A DNA stretch of 64,000 nucleotides from Burkholderia sp052045245 (GCF_052045245.1 NZ_JBQEON010000019.1:74969-138968); one strand, 5' to 3'. Positions 1-8,333 are shown, counted from the first letter of the stretch. The notes: generated by a model from the sequence alone, not told the origin. Numbers and translations: made by a program.

Positions 1-120
1 ATCTGCAGCATGGCCCGGGTGTCGCGAAGGAAGTCGAACTTCCAGTGTAGCGGCACGCTCGCACCGGCGCGCGATGCAGCGGTGGAAAACGCACGGACAG
101 GTGCGGCGAGCGCCGCGCCG

Positions 121-152
121 AATCAGCGAATCAGCGAATCAGCGAATCAGCG
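121..152. repeat. 8-bp tandem repeat, four copies
   Basis: Four perfect consecutive copies of AATCAGCG. The tract overlaps the last codon and stop of the small minus-strand gene beside it. Losing or gaining a unit would leave that gene's coding part almost unchanged, because the stop is re-created in the neighbouring unit. Bases 1-120 show no gene I can support. Confidence 0.9.
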
Positions 153-302
153 ACGGTACAGGACGATCGGCGCGAGGTTCGCACGGCGCAGGCGATCGGC
201 TTCGGCGCGACGCGCGGCGTACGAATATTCCGCGTCGAGCGGCAGGTGCGGGGAGACGAACAGGTCGTCGATCTTTTGCAGCAGGGCAAGAATGAAGCTC
301 AT
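147..302 (-). CDS. small DUF3563-like protein, 51 aa
   Basis: A 51-residue basic protein starting MSFILALLQKIDDLF and containing LDAEYSYAARRAEADRLRR. The pattern of a short amphipathic start followed by an acidic Tyr-containing segment and an Arg-rich helix resembles the DUF3563 family of small Burkholderiales proteins, whose function is unknown. The ATG at 302 is preceded by a good ribosome binding site (AGGAG, 8 bases upstream). The C-terminus runs into an 8-bp tandem repeat. Two AGGGTTTTCCCT boxes lie just upstream. Too short for automatic calling, but the binding site and composition favour a real gene. Confidence 0.65.
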   Translation of the reverse strand: MSFILALLQKIDDLFVSPHLPLDAEYSYAARRAEADRLRRANLAPIVLYRR

Positions 303-326
303 GTGAGACTCCTGACAGATGGTGCT

Positions 327-368
327 AGGGTTTTCCCTTAGATGGACTCCATTGTAAGGGTTTTCCCT
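327..368. promoter_or_regulatory. paired AGGGTTTTCCCT boxes
   Basis: Two identical 12-bp boxes AGGGTTTTCCCT at 327-338 and 357-368 start 30 bp apart, about three helical turns. Each has AGGG/CCCT dyad symmetry around four T. They lie 25-66 bp upstream of the small minus-strand gene, where an operator or promoter element would be expected. The binding protein is unknown. Confidence 0.5.
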
Positions 369-476
369 GAATTCCGCCAGCGCGCCGCATCAGTTTGCCG
401 CAGTTCGCCGCCGTCGATCGACGGCCTGCCATGCCGATCCTTGCCGGCTCGGCGTTTTCAGGTAGGGTCGGAAGGC

Positions 477-1919
477 TTATCGCGTTCGGCGCGCGCGCTT
501 CGCGGCCGCTGCCTCGCGGTTCGCATTGCGTTGAAGCCGGTCGACCTGCGACAGCATCGCTTCGTGGTGTTCCGCGAGCGTCATCAGCGTCGCCTGCTGC
601 GTCGACAGATCGGCAGTCAGCCGGTCGATCCGCTGTTGCCGGGCGTCCAGATCCTGCTTCAGGTGCGCGATCTGCCGCGTTTGCAGCACCAGCGCGACGA
701 GCCCCGCAAACACGACGACCGCCAGCGCCAGCAGCAGCCGGTTGACGCGGCGCATCTCGCGATCCGCCGCCTGCTTCATGCCTGCCGACTCCGCCTGCAG
801 CGCGGCGAGCCGGTCCGACAGTGGGCGCAGATGGGTGTCGGGATCGAAGGCCGGCGCACTCGGCACGGACGGTTGCACGCGATCCGCCGACGGCTTCGTC
901 ACGAACGACGCCGCAGATGCGACCGGCTGCGCGGCCGGCGATGCCGAGGCCGCGGCCGCCCGCGGTGCATCGCCGGTGTTCGCGGCAAGCGCGGGCCCGG
1001 CCGATTCGGTGTTCGCCTGCGGTTGGGTGTTTGCCTGCGGTTCGGCAGATGGCACCGTGTTCCGCGCCGGAGCCGCCACCGGGTCCAGCTCTGGCTTGGC
1101 GCCGGCGGCCGCCGCTTCCGCCACGCTGCGCACCGCTGCCGCTTCGCGGGCGCCGGTGGCCGCACGCCGCTTGCCGCCAGAGGAAGCGCGACGCCCCTTC
1201 GGGACCTCGCCGGGTATCGGCGCGGCGGCGTCATGCCTGACCGGTGCGGCCGCAACGTCAACATCGTTGCCGGTTGTCCCCGTGCGATCGCCGCTAGCCG
1301 CGTCGACCGCCACGGCATTCGCCGCCGAACGCGCTGCCTTCGTCACGACCGCGTCGCCGGTATTCGGCACGCTGCCGGCGCTCATCCGGCCGCCGTCGAC
1401 TGTCGGTTCGCCGGCTGCGGTCGTGACGATGACGTCTGCTTGCCGCACGTCGGCAGCGGCCTTCGTTGCATCGGCATCGACCGCGCGCTCGACGCCGGCG
1501 CCGACTTCAACGCCGACCGTATCGCCCTTTCCCGACGTCGGTGCAGATTGCGCCATTGTGGCAACGTCGGCAGCCTGCGCCGTCCCGCCATCCGTGTTGC
1601 CACGCGCCGCGGCGCCAGGCCCGCCGAATCCGTCCAGCGTCGCCTGCCGGCCGGTGTCCTCGGCGGCCACCGTGTCGACGTCCGCGATCGCCTCGTCGCG
1701 CGCAGCGGACGGCGCACGCGCGGCCGGCTCGAGCACCGGATCGCCGAACAGGTCGAGCGTGCGTTCGTCGCGCAGCGCCTCGCCGGCCGGCACGTTGCCG
1801 GGTCGCGCGGTGGCCTTGGCGGCGGTGTCCGCGGCAGCCGCGGCCGAGCGCGGACGCAAACGGGCCGACGAACGGTTGGAACGGGAACGGGAGCGAGGCA
1901 GGAAAACGGATTCGGTCAT
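477..1919 (-). CDS. Ala/Thr-rich membrane-anchored coiled-coil protein
   Basis: A 480-residue protein of unknown function. Residues 1-380 are a low-complexity Ala/Thr/Asp/Val-rich stretch, probably disordered. Near the C-terminus there is one membrane segment (about 394-413, LLLALAVVVFAGLVALVL), then a heptad-like coiled coil (about 414-465) and an Arg-rich tail. This suggests a single-pass inner-membrane protein with a long disordered arm; the side of the membrane cannot be decided from sequence. Dense overlapping open frames occur on the other strand, but the membrane segment and coiled coil make this frame the real one. I recognise no named family. Confidence 0.7.
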   Translation of the reverse strand: MTESVFLPRSRSRSNRSSARLRPRSAAAAADTAAKATARPGNVPAGEALRDERTLDLFGDPVLEPAARAPSAARDEAIADVDTVAAEDTGRQATLDGFGGPGAAARGNTDGGTAQAADVATMAQSAPTSGKGDTVGVEVGAGVERAVDADATKAAADVRQADVIVTTAAGEPTVDGGRMSAGSVPNTGDAVVTKAARSAANAVAVDAASGDRTGTTGNDVDVAAAPVRHDAAAPIPGEVPKGRRASSGGKRRAATGAREAAAVRSVAEAAAAGAKPELDPVAAPARNTVPSAEPQANTQPQANTESAGPALAANTGDAPRAAAASASPAAQPVASAASFVTKPSADRVQPSVPSAPAFDPDTHLRPLSDRLAALQAESAGMKQAADREMRRVNRLLLALAVVVFAGLVALVLQTRQIAHLKQDLDARQQRIDRLTADLSTQQATLMTLAEHHEAMLSQVDRLQRNANREAAAAKRARRTR

Positions 1920-2023
1920 GGAGTCGGATAACAGGCCCGCGAGCGCGGAACCGAATGTCGAACGGAATCAGTGCGCGGCCATTGTCGCATGACCGGTCGC
2001 CGATCCGGCCGATCGGATGCCGT

Positions 2024-2722
2024 CTATTCGTCGTTCGACAACCCGCTGCCTTCCTCGAAGCGCGTGACGCACGACAGCCCGCGCAGCTTGTCGCAGATCG
2101 CACGGTATTCGAGGTCCGACACGCGCCCGAGCGCGATGCGCACTTCGTCGTGCTCATCCGTGTCGTCGGCGCGCTGCACGATGAACTGCTTCACGCGCGC
2201 GCTGTCGGGGCCGAGCGCCGCGTGCAGCGAATCGAACGTCAGCGCGCCGCTCACCACCGTCAGCGCGACTTGGCGGCGCTGGCGCACCGTGAAGTAGCGC
2301 CGCTCGAGCGGCTTGATGCCGGCCAGGATGATCAGGATGATGATCGTCGCGGAAATCGACGCGACGTACAGGCCGCCGCCCACCGCGAGGCCGATCGCGG
2401 CGACCGACCACAGGCTCGCGGCGGTCGTCAGCCCGCGCACGATCTCGCCGCGCAGCAGGATCGAGCCCGCGCCGAGGAAGCCGATGCCCGACACCACCTG
2501 CGCGGCGATCCGCGACGGATCGAGCACGATGTGATCGCTGCGGCCGAGCACGTCGGCGAAACCGTACGCCGACACGATCATGATGAGCGTCGAGCCGACG
2601 CACACCAGCATGTGCGTGCGCAGGCCGGCCGCCCATGAAAGCCGCTCGCGTTCGAAGCCGATGACGCTGCCGAGCGCCGCCGCGAGAAGCAGCCGCGTCA
2701 CGAGTTCCAGATTGCCCAGCAT
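2024..2722 (-). CDS. MgtC/SapB family membrane protein
   Basis: A 232-residue protein with several N-terminal membrane helices and a soluble C-terminal domain, the MgtC/SapB layout. The family signature is visible near the start: GFERERLSWAAGLRTHMLVC, with a glycine-rich helix following (GIGFLGAGSILL). MgtC proteins support growth in low magnesium and in macrophages, in part by inhibiting the F-type ATP synthase; the C-terminal part (residues about 140-225) matches the ACT-like region of long MgtC forms. It is monocistronic here and divergent from the epimerase gene, with 115 bases between the two starts. Confidence 0.88.
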   Translation of the reverse strand: MLGNLELVTRLLLAAALGSVIGFERERLSWAAGLRTHMLVCVGSTLIMIVSAYGFADVLGRSDHIVLDPSRIAAQVVSGIGFLGAGSILLRGEIVRGLTTAASLWSVAAIGLAVGGGLYVASISATIIILIILAGIKPLERRYFTVRQRRQVALTVVSGALTFDSLHAALGPDSARVKQFIVQRADDTDEHDEVRIALGRVSDLEYRAICDKLRGLSCVTRFEEGSGLSNDE

Positions 2723-2837
2723 CGGATTTATCTCCTTTTTTTGGTGCCGGCCCCGCGGAATGTTTTATCCTTGGCCTCGGTCGCGCCGATCCTCCGGGCC
2801 GCGCCGACACGTTTCGATCCAAGCGCACAACCCCGCC

Positions 2838-3947
2838 ATGTCCGTTTCCGACTCCGCTTCCGCCCAGGCCGCCCCGCTGCACCACCATTTTGCGCACGTC
2901 GTCTTGCCGATCTGGCAGGGTTCAGGGTTCGACCACGTGCTGCGGCTGCCGTTCGAGGCCGTCGATCCGGACACCCATGCACCGCTGCCCGTCACCCGTT
3001 ATCGCGCCATGGCGTGTGCGCGGCAACTGTTCGTGTTCGCCCAGGCCGGCAACACCGCGCACGCGGCCACGCTGTTCGATTCGCTGTGCAGCCGCTTTCG
3101 CGATCCGCGCCACGGCGGCTGGTTCTACAGCGTCGACGCGCAAGGCGCGCCGCTCGACACGACGAAAGACCTTTATACGCACGCGTTCGTGGTGTTTGCG
3201 TGCGCCGCCTGGCATGCGGCGTCGGGCGACGCGGCCGCGCGCGCGATCGCCGAAGACACCGCCGCACTGATTCAGGACCGCTTCGCGCCGCAGCCGGGCG
3301 ACGCGTTGCTCGACGCCGCGCGTCACGCCGATTTCTCGTCATCGGGCAGCGGCGCGCTGCAGAACCCGCTGATGCACCTGACCGAAGCGTGGCTCGCCGC
3401 CGCCGATGCGTTCGGCGACGCGGCATTCGACGATGCGCTCGCGCGCACCGCACAGGCCGTCGAGCGCACCTTCGTCGAGCCGGCGACCGGCTGTGTCGCC
3501 GAGCTGCCGCTCGGTACGGCCGGCAACCGCTTCGAGCCCGGCCATCAGTTCGAATGGTTCTATCTGGTCGATGCGGCCGGCGCGCGCCTCGCGCAAACCG
3601 GGTTGCCCGACGCGCTCGCGCGCGCGTTCGCGTTCGCGGAACGGCACGGCGTCGATCCGCAGACGGGCGCCGTGTGCGCGGCGGTCGACGCGCAAGGGGC
3701 CTGTATCGACGGCACGCAGCGGATCTGGGCGCAGACCGAATATCTGCGCGCGCTCGCGACGCACGGCGGCACGCCCGCGTCCGCGCCGCTCGCGCGACAG
3801 ATCGAGCGCTTCGCCGCGCGCTTCCTGCATCCGCGCGGCTGGTTCGAGTGCAAGACGGCGGACGGGCAGGTGTCGCGCGCCGACCTGCCGTCGACGACGC
3901 CCTACCACCTCGCAACCGCTTACGCGGCGCTGCCCGCGGTTTCGTAA
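2838..3947 (+). CDS. AGE family (N-acylglucosamine 2-epimerase-like) sugar isomerase
   Basis: A 369-residue protein with the (alpha/alpha)6-barrel pattern of the N-acylglucosamine 2-epimerase superfamily, which interconverts sugars such as mannose/fructose/glucose or GlcNAc/ManNAc. Typical segments are the RYRAMACARQLFVFAQA helix near residue 55, DPRHGGWFYSVD, TKDLYTHAFVVFACAAW and PGHQFEWFYL, the last carrying the conserved active-site histidine; RIWAQTEYLRA near the end is also characteristic. Substrate cannot be told from sequence. I start at the ATG at 2838; the frame is open farther upstream but lacks this family's N-terminus. Its last 28 bases overlap the end of the convergent chemotaxis receptor gene. 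Confidence 0.85.
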   Translation: MSVSDSASAQAAPLHHHFAHVVLPIWQGSGFDHVLRLPFEAVDPDTHAPLPVTRYRAMACARQLFVFAQAGNTAHAATLFDSLCSRFRDPRHGGWFYSVDAQGAPLDTTKDLYTHAFVVFACAAWHAASGDAAARAIAEDTAALIQDRFAPQPGDALLDAARHADFSSSGSGALQNPLMHLTEAWLAAADAFGDAAFDDALARTAQAVERTFVEPATGCVAELPLGTAGNRFEPGHQFEWFYLVDAAGARLAQTGLPDALARAFAFAERHGVDPQTGAVCAAVDAQGACIDGTQRIWAQTEYLRALATHGGTPASAPLARQIERFAARFLHPRGWFECKTADGQVSRADLPSTTPYHLATAYAALPAVS

Positions 3948-5548
3948 CCGGCGCCGGCAACCGGCGCCGACGCGCGCTCGTCGCGCGCACCACGTCCGGC
4001 ACGCGCGTCGCCGAGTTCGAACACCGACACCGCCTGCATCAGGTGCGCGGTCTGGTCGTTCAGCGACGCGGCCGCCGCCGCGACTTCCTCCACCAGCGCC
4101 GCGTTCTGCTGCGTCAACTGGTCCATCTGCGTGACGGCCTGGTTCACCTGCTCGATGCCGACGCTCTGCTCGACCGACGCGGCCGTGATTTCCGACATCG
4201 TCTGCACGACGCGCGTGATCGACGCCGAGACCGTGCGCATCGCGTCGCCGGCACGCTCGACGAGTTCCGAGCCGCCGTCGATCTGTGCGACCGACTCCTC
4301 GATCAGCGCCTTGATCTCCTTCGCCGACTGCGCGCTGCGCTGCGCGAGCGAGCGCACTTCGCCCGCGACCACCGCGAAACCGCGGCCCTGCTCGCCGGCC
4401 CGCGCGGCCTCGACCGCCGCGTTCAGCGCGAGGATGTTGGTCTGGAACGCGATGCCGTCGATCACCGAAATGATTTCCGCGATGCGTCCGGAGCTCTGCG
4501 CGATGCCGCGCATCCGGTCGATCACGCTGTCGACCACGCCGCCGCCGTGGCGCGTCGCGTCGAGCGCCGCGTCGGCGAGCGCGCTGGCCGCCCGCGCGCT
4601 GTCGGTGTTCTGGCGAACCGTCGCGGTCAATTCCTCCATGCTCGCGGCGGTTTCCTCGAGCGAGGCGGCCTGCGTGCCGGTGCGCGCGGACAAGTCCGCG
4701 TTGCCGCCGGCGATCTCGCCCGCGCCGAGGTGGATCGCGTCGGACGCGTGACGCACGGTTCGAACGGTGTCCGCGATGCTCGCCTGCATCGCGGCGAGGC
4801 CGCGCAGCATCCGGTCGATCTCGAACACGCCGCCCGCCCGCACGGCTTCGTCGAGACGGCCCTGCGCGATCCGCTCGAAATGGCGGCCGGCTTCGTCGAG
4901 CGGTGCGACCACCGCGCGCCGCGCAGCCGCGTAAATGGCCGCGCTCGCCGCGAGCATCGCGACCAGCAGCACGATGCCGACCCACTTGAACCACTGCATC
5001 CCGCGGTCGATCGTGTCGAGCGCGTCGTGGCTCGATGCGCCGCCGTAGTCGGCGAAGCGGTGGAGTTCGGCGAGGTACGCGTCCTGGAAGCCCTGCGTCG
5101 GCTGGTCGAGGAACGCCTGGATGTTGTCGGCGTCGAGGAACTGCACGAGTTCGCCGAGCGCGCCGCGCAGCGCGCGATAGCGCTCGGCGAGCGCGGCGAC
5201 GTGTGCGCGGTTCGTTGCGTCGACGGCCTGCGCGGCCGTCAGTGCGCCGAACGCCTTGTCCGCTTCGGCGAGCGACGCGCTGGCGTGGCGGATGATGTCG
5301 TCGGGCTTCGGGCCGCCGCGGACCATCCGCGTGCCGGCACGCGACAGGTTGACGCGCGCGTCGAGCAGGCGCTCGGTGGCCTGGCTGGCCGCGTCGACCT
5401 GTGCGATCGCGACGTTCGACAGATCGTCGACGCCGCTGCGCGTCGACGTGAGCGCCCAGAAACCGAGCGCCTCGATCGCGAACAGGAAGAGGCAAAACAC
5501 GGTCAACACGCCGAGCAGACCCGACGCGAGCTTGATTTTTCCGAACAT
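3920..5548 (-). CDS. methyl-accepting chemotaxis protein
   Basis: A 542-residue transmembrane receptor. The membrane helix at about 8-31 is followed by a periplasmic four-helix-type ligand domain (about 32-188), a second membrane helix (about 189-209), a HAMP linker, and a cytoplasmic signalling domain. The invariant hairpin tip is clear: AFQTNILALNAAVEAARAGE followed by GRGFAVVAGEVR. It would pass ligand binding to CheA/CheW and the flagellar motor. There is no C-terminal NWETF-type CheR/CheB docking pentapeptide; the protein ends in an Ala/Gly-rich tail, so adaptation would need help from other receptors. The ligand is unknown. No chemotaxis operon is adjacent, so this is a stand-alone receptor gene. 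Confidence 0.95.
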   Translation of the reverse strand: MFGKIKLASGLLGVLTVFCLFLFAIEALGFWALTSTRSGVDDLSNVAIAQVDAASQATERLLDARVNLSRAGTRMVRGGPKPDDIIRHASASLAEADKAFGALTAAQAVDATNRAHVAALAERYRALRGALGELVQFLDADNIQAFLDQPTQGFQDAYLAELHRFADYGGASSHDALDTIDRGMQWFKWVGIVLLVAMLAASAAIYAAARRAVVAPLDEAGRHFERIAQGRLDEAVRAGGVFEIDRMLRGLAAMQASIADTVRTVRHASDAIHLGAGEIAGGNADLSARTGTQAASLEETAASMEELTATVRQNTDSARAASALADAALDATRHGGGVVDSVIDRMRGIAQSSGRIAEIISVIDGIAFQTNILALNAAVEAARAGEQGRGFAVVAGEVRSLAQRSAQSAKEIKALIEESVAQIDGGSELVERAGDAMRTVSASITRVVQTMSEITAASVEQSVGIEQVNQAVTQMDQLTQQNAALVEEVAAAAASLNDQTAHLMQAVSVFELGDARAGRGARDERASAPVAGAGYETAGSAA

Positions 5549-5623
5549 GGGGGAGATTCCTGGAGAGCCGACGATGGAGCAATGAGCAATGCCCCGACAT
5601 TAGCGGCATTTCTTCGTCGGACT

Positions 5624-5665
5624 TTAGGGACGCCCGGTTAGGGACGCCCGGTTAGGGGCGCCCAT
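5624..5665. repeat. 14-bp tandem repeat in a divergent promoter region
   Basis: Three tandem units of TTAGGGACGCCCGG at 5624, 5638 and 5652, the third altered to TTAGGGGCGCCCAT. Each carries a GGGnCGCCC dyad. They sit between the chemotaxis receptor and thioesterase genes, which diverge. Possible roles are repressor or activator sites. The rest of the 302-bp gap shows nothing else I can support. Confidence 0.6.
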
Positions 5666-5850
5666 ATAAAAGGGCGTTGCGCCGGTCATTCCTGTCGAAT
5701 CGCCTTCAAACGAGGACAACCCCCGCGTTCGACGCAATAATCGCGTCGCATCGCGCCGGAATTTGCACGAAATGCGGACGAATTTCCTTGCTTATCCGCA
5801 TCCCCCTTCCTAGAGTTCAGCGCAAGCGGACACGCATTGCGAGGAAGGCG

Positions 5851-6294
5851 ATGACGGACATCACGGACCACGCGCGCGGCGCATTGCGCGCGCAACCGTT
5901 CAGCATGCTGCTAGGCACGGAGCTGATGCATATCGGCGACAATGAGGTGTCGCTGTGCCTGCCCGTGCGGGAGGAGTTGCGGCAGCAGCATGGCTTCGTG
6001 CACGGCGGCGTGATCGGCTATCTCGCCGAGAACGCACTGACGTTCGCCGGCGCGCTGGTGCTCGGCCCGCGCGTCATCACCGCCGAATACAAGATCAACT
6101 ACCTGCGGCCGGCGGTGAACGGCACGCTCGTCGCGCGTGCGAAGGTCGTCTATGCGGGGCGGCATCAGGCGACCTGCCAGTGTCATGTGTTCGTCATCGA
6201 CGGCGATCACGAGCGGCTCGTCGCGATCGCGCAAGGCACGATCAACCGCGTCGGCGACGGCAAGATGCCGGATGCGCCGGAGGAAACGGCGTAA
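5851..6294 (+). CDS. PaaI/YbgC-type hotdog thioesterase
   Basis: A 147-residue single-domain protein of the hotdog fold. The helix with the family motif is present: HGFVHGGVIGYLAENALTFA, where HGG precedes the catalytic acidic residue, followed by the TAEYKINYLRPA strand typical of PaaI-like acyl-CoA thioesterases. It probably hydrolyses an acyl- or aryl-CoA ester in the cytoplasm. The frame is open from 5677, but the ATG at 5851 has a ribosome binding site (GAGGAAG) and gives the normal family length. No pathway genes are adjacent, so the substrate is open. Confidence 0.88.
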   Translation: MTDITDHARGALRAQPFSMLLGTELMHIGDNEVSLCLPVREELRQQHGFVHGGVIGYLAENALTFAGALVLGPRVITAEYKINYLRPAVNGTLVARAKVVYAGRHQATCQCHVFVIDGDHERLVAIAQGTINRVGDGKMPDAPEETA

Positions 6295-6415
6295 GTTGCT
6301 TCGTACCCAGAGGCGGCGGATTGCCTGTCGGCGCGTTTTCGATCGCACTTCCGGACACCAGCGATGCAACGTGGCCCCCAAACCGCGGCAGCACACGCGT
6401 CGGGTATCGTCCGGC

Positions 6416-6643
6416 CTATCGCTTCATCGCGGCAAGATAGACTGCATCGCGGTCACGGCGACCGACTGCGACAACCAGTACGATCACTTCCGTATCGCGC
6501 ACTTCGTAGACGAGTCGGTAGCCGACGCAATGCGGGGATTCTCGAGCCGCTCGGCGAGCCGGGATTTGAACTGGTCGCGGATGGTGCGATCGAGCTCCGT
6601 CCACTCTCAACGCAAGCTCGAGAAGGGCAAGTTCAAAGGTCAT
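6416..6643 (-). pseudogene. decayed RelE/ParE-family toxin
   Basis: The first residues (MTFELALLELALR) and the last 37 (VGYRLVYEVRDTEVIVLVVA followed by VGRRDRDAVYLAAMKR) match RelE-type mRNA interferases. The middle in this frame is nonsense. In another frame the missing part is readable: EWTELDRTIRDQFKSRLAER followed by LENPRIA, directly continuing the family sequence. So there is an out-of-frame indel (apparent loss of two bases) after codon 13, and an internal deletion of about 20 codons that removes the usual Cys-Tyr-Lys-Ile-Lys strand and restores frame. The product would be 75 aa instead of about 90 and is presumed inactive. It overlaps the end of the antitoxin gene by 11 bases, as in working type II operons. 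Confidence 0.8.
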
Positions 6644-6881
6644 TTAGCTTGACCTTGACGATCCTGTCCTTGATGCGCGTGTCAGCGAGGGCGTTGCCTT
6701 CGATATCTTCGAGACGATCGACCATCGCCTCCCAGGTCTTCGCAGGAATGCAATAAAACGCGGGTTCATTGTGATTCAGAATCGCGACCGGAGAGCCGTT
6801 GCCCGCCGCAACAGTTCCCATGGGATTGCGCTTCAATTCCGAAACACTCGCTGCAACGTTGGCCAGGACGATGTAGCGCAT
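6633..6881 (-). CDS. Phd/YefM-type antitoxin
   Basis: An 82-residue protein starting MRYIVLANVAASVSELKRNP and continuing with PVAILNHNEPAFYCIPAKTW, the N-terminal DNA-binding pattern of Phd/YefM/StbD antitoxins. The C-terminal part (DIEGNALADTRIKDRIVKV) is the toxin-wrapping region seen in RelB/StbD partners. It should repress its own operon and neutralise the RelE-type toxin encoded next, but that toxin gene is broken. I chose the internal ATG at 6881 because it matches the family start; the frame is open 13 codons further up. Likely an orphan antitoxin, possibly still able to regulate or protect against homologous toxins. Confidence 0.85.
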   Translation of the reverse strand: MRYIVLANVAASVSELKRNPMGTVAAGNGSPVAILNHNEPAFYCIPAKTWEAMVDRLEDIEGNALADTRIKDRIVKVKLNDL

Positions 6882-7017
6882 GTCGGCACCTTCATCGATT
6901 GGAATCGGATTTCGCTCCATTTAGCACCGAATTTAGCTCTATCTCTGCTCACCGCGCTGTGCCGTGCCAGCGGAAACGGCGTGAATCTGGTTCGCCGACG
7001 ATCTGCTTCAGCGATCC

Positions 7018-7722
7018 TTATTCCTTGTCCTGAACCGAAAATTGAAATGGAACGTCAGGACGCGAAAATCGAAGGCGAATGTCGTTCAGGACGGGGACGA
7101 ACCGATTCTTTTCAAAAGCGTAGTACGACATTAAAAGACCAATACGAGACTCCTGCGCATCGTCCAACAAATAGTTGTTCTTCGGAAATGCGAGCGTCCC
7201 GTCCTTTGTTACCAATACGGCCCGACAGGATGAAAGCAAGCTCGGCAAATGAAGAAAAGTCACCTCCTTTTTCGGTGCCAACGGATTGATCAGCAAGTAA
7301 ATTTGCCTGCGACGATTAGCTTCGCCCGATCCGCTGCCGCTCCCTTCAACGCAGAGAGCGGACGGCCGGCGGTGTGTCCGTTCGGTGAAAAACATGTTCG
7401 CACTGCCGGGATAAATTTCAACCGGATATTCACCCGAGAATGTCGTTGCATCCGCGAAGCGGTAGGTTCTTCCGCCTATCGTTACGCGGTTCCCCGTTAC
7501 TTCGACGTGTACTGCCCTACCGTTCGACTTGACATCAAAATAACCGTAGACATCCCCATCGCGATTGGAATATAGAACGCTTGCGTCGTGCTCGACCGGG
7601 CCGCTAAATGCAGCATTCGATTGGGCCGCGTAGAACTCGTCATAGCCACTGTAGATCGTCGAGCCACGGGCACCGCTTGCGAAGGCAGCACATATTATCG
7701 CCAACATCACTCCGGATTTCAT
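7018..7722 (-). CDS. exported protein, candidate immunity protein of the PAAR/hydrolase operon
   Basis: A 234-residue protein with a signal peptide (MKSGVMLAIICAAFASGARG, cleavage likely near residue 20) and no further membrane helix, so probably periplasmic. I recognise no domain. It is the last gene of a four-gene operon and starts in a 4-base ATGA overlap with the hydrolase stop. A periplasmic protein encoded directly after a putative secreted cell-wall hydrolase is the usual layout of a type VI immunity protein; that role is inferred from position and export only. Its codon use is less GC-rich than the flanking core genes, in line with transfer as a cassette. Confidence 0.7.
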   Translation of the reverse strand: MKSGVMLAIICAAFASGARGSTIYSGYDEFYAAQSNAAFSGPVEHDASVLYSNRDGDVYGYFDVKSNGRAVHVEVTGNRVTIGGRTYRFADATTFSGEYPVEIYPGSANMFFTERTHRRPSALCVEGSGSGSGEANRRRQIYLLINPLAPKKEVTFLHLPSLLSSCRAVLVTKDGTLAFPKNNYLLDDAQESRIGLLMSYYAFEKNRFVPVLNDIRLRFSRPDVPFQFSVQDKE

Positions 7723-8333
7723 CGGCATGCCTTTCCCCCGCTCGCTTTCAGGTAGTCAGAATTGTGCCGCCAAAATACCGTGCTCCCGTGCGCGGCCGTT
7801 GACACCCATACCGCGTCGTAGCGCCCGCGTTCGCCACCATCAACGATCTTCCCGGTTCTCTTATGACGGATCTTCCATCGAACGATAATCTCGCGCCGCT
7901 TCTCCGGCACGCCGAAAATATTGTCTGCTGGCGAACCCCATTTAAAACCATCACGAACCTTGGGATGATTTCTGTAATTGGTTTTGAAGTCCAGACCATC
8001 CCACCAGAACGCTCCGTTCGAGGGATCCGGCAGTTCACTGCGCAACGCTTTTTGAGCCCACCCAACAGCCAGTGCCATCCCAGGATTCAATGCGATTTCG
8101 CTGTCAGGCGTGCGCATCAACTTGTTGAACCTTACGTTGGAGCCGTCCCATGCATACGAATAATTCGGGTCGGCTGCACGTAGTTCGAAGACTGTTTTTC
8201 CTCCCCACGCTCGGCATCGATTTGCAACCGCAAACGCAATCCCACCAATTTCCTCCGAGGCGTTCGCCGTGGAGGCTTCCCCGTAGGCAATCGCGGCAAG
8301 CAATCGCACGTCTCGATCGATCACGCTACTCAT
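7719..8333 (-). CDS. SleB-like cell wall hydrolase, candidate type VI effector
   Basis: A 204-residue protein without a signal peptide. Residues about 10-40 (LLAAIAYGEASTANASEEIG followed by GIAFAVANRC) match the start of SleB-type cell wall hydrolases, where the Glu of GEA is the expected catalytic acid. Later segments include a Trp/Tyr-rich stretch (GAFWWDGLDF) and several basic strands. SleB proteins cut glycan strands of peptidoglycan. Lack of an export signal together with two PAAR-like genes directly upstream suggests delivery by the type VI spike. It is coupled on both sides by 4-base overlaps. It could instead be a phage-like lysozyme, but no phage genes are near. Confidence 0.72.
   Translation of the reverse strand: MSSVIDRDVRLLAAIAYGEASTANASEEIGGIAFAVANRCRAWGGKTVFELRAADPNYSYAWDGSNVRFNKLMRTPDSEIALNPGMALAVGWAQKALRSELPDPSNGAFWWDGLDFKTNYRNHPKVRDGFKWGSPADNIFGVPEKRREIIVRWKIRHKRTGKIVDGGERGRYDAVWVSTAAHGSTVFWRHNSDYLKASGGKACR

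Noticed and set aside
1..11. Start of a gene reading left off the window (ATG at 11, minus strand)
   Set aside because: Only three codons visible and no ribosome binding site; cannot be supported.
2741..5641. 966-residue open frame on the plus strand
   Set aside because: Arg/Ala-rich shadow of the epimerase and of the chemoreceptor on the other strand; no domain, and both real genes have strong motifs.
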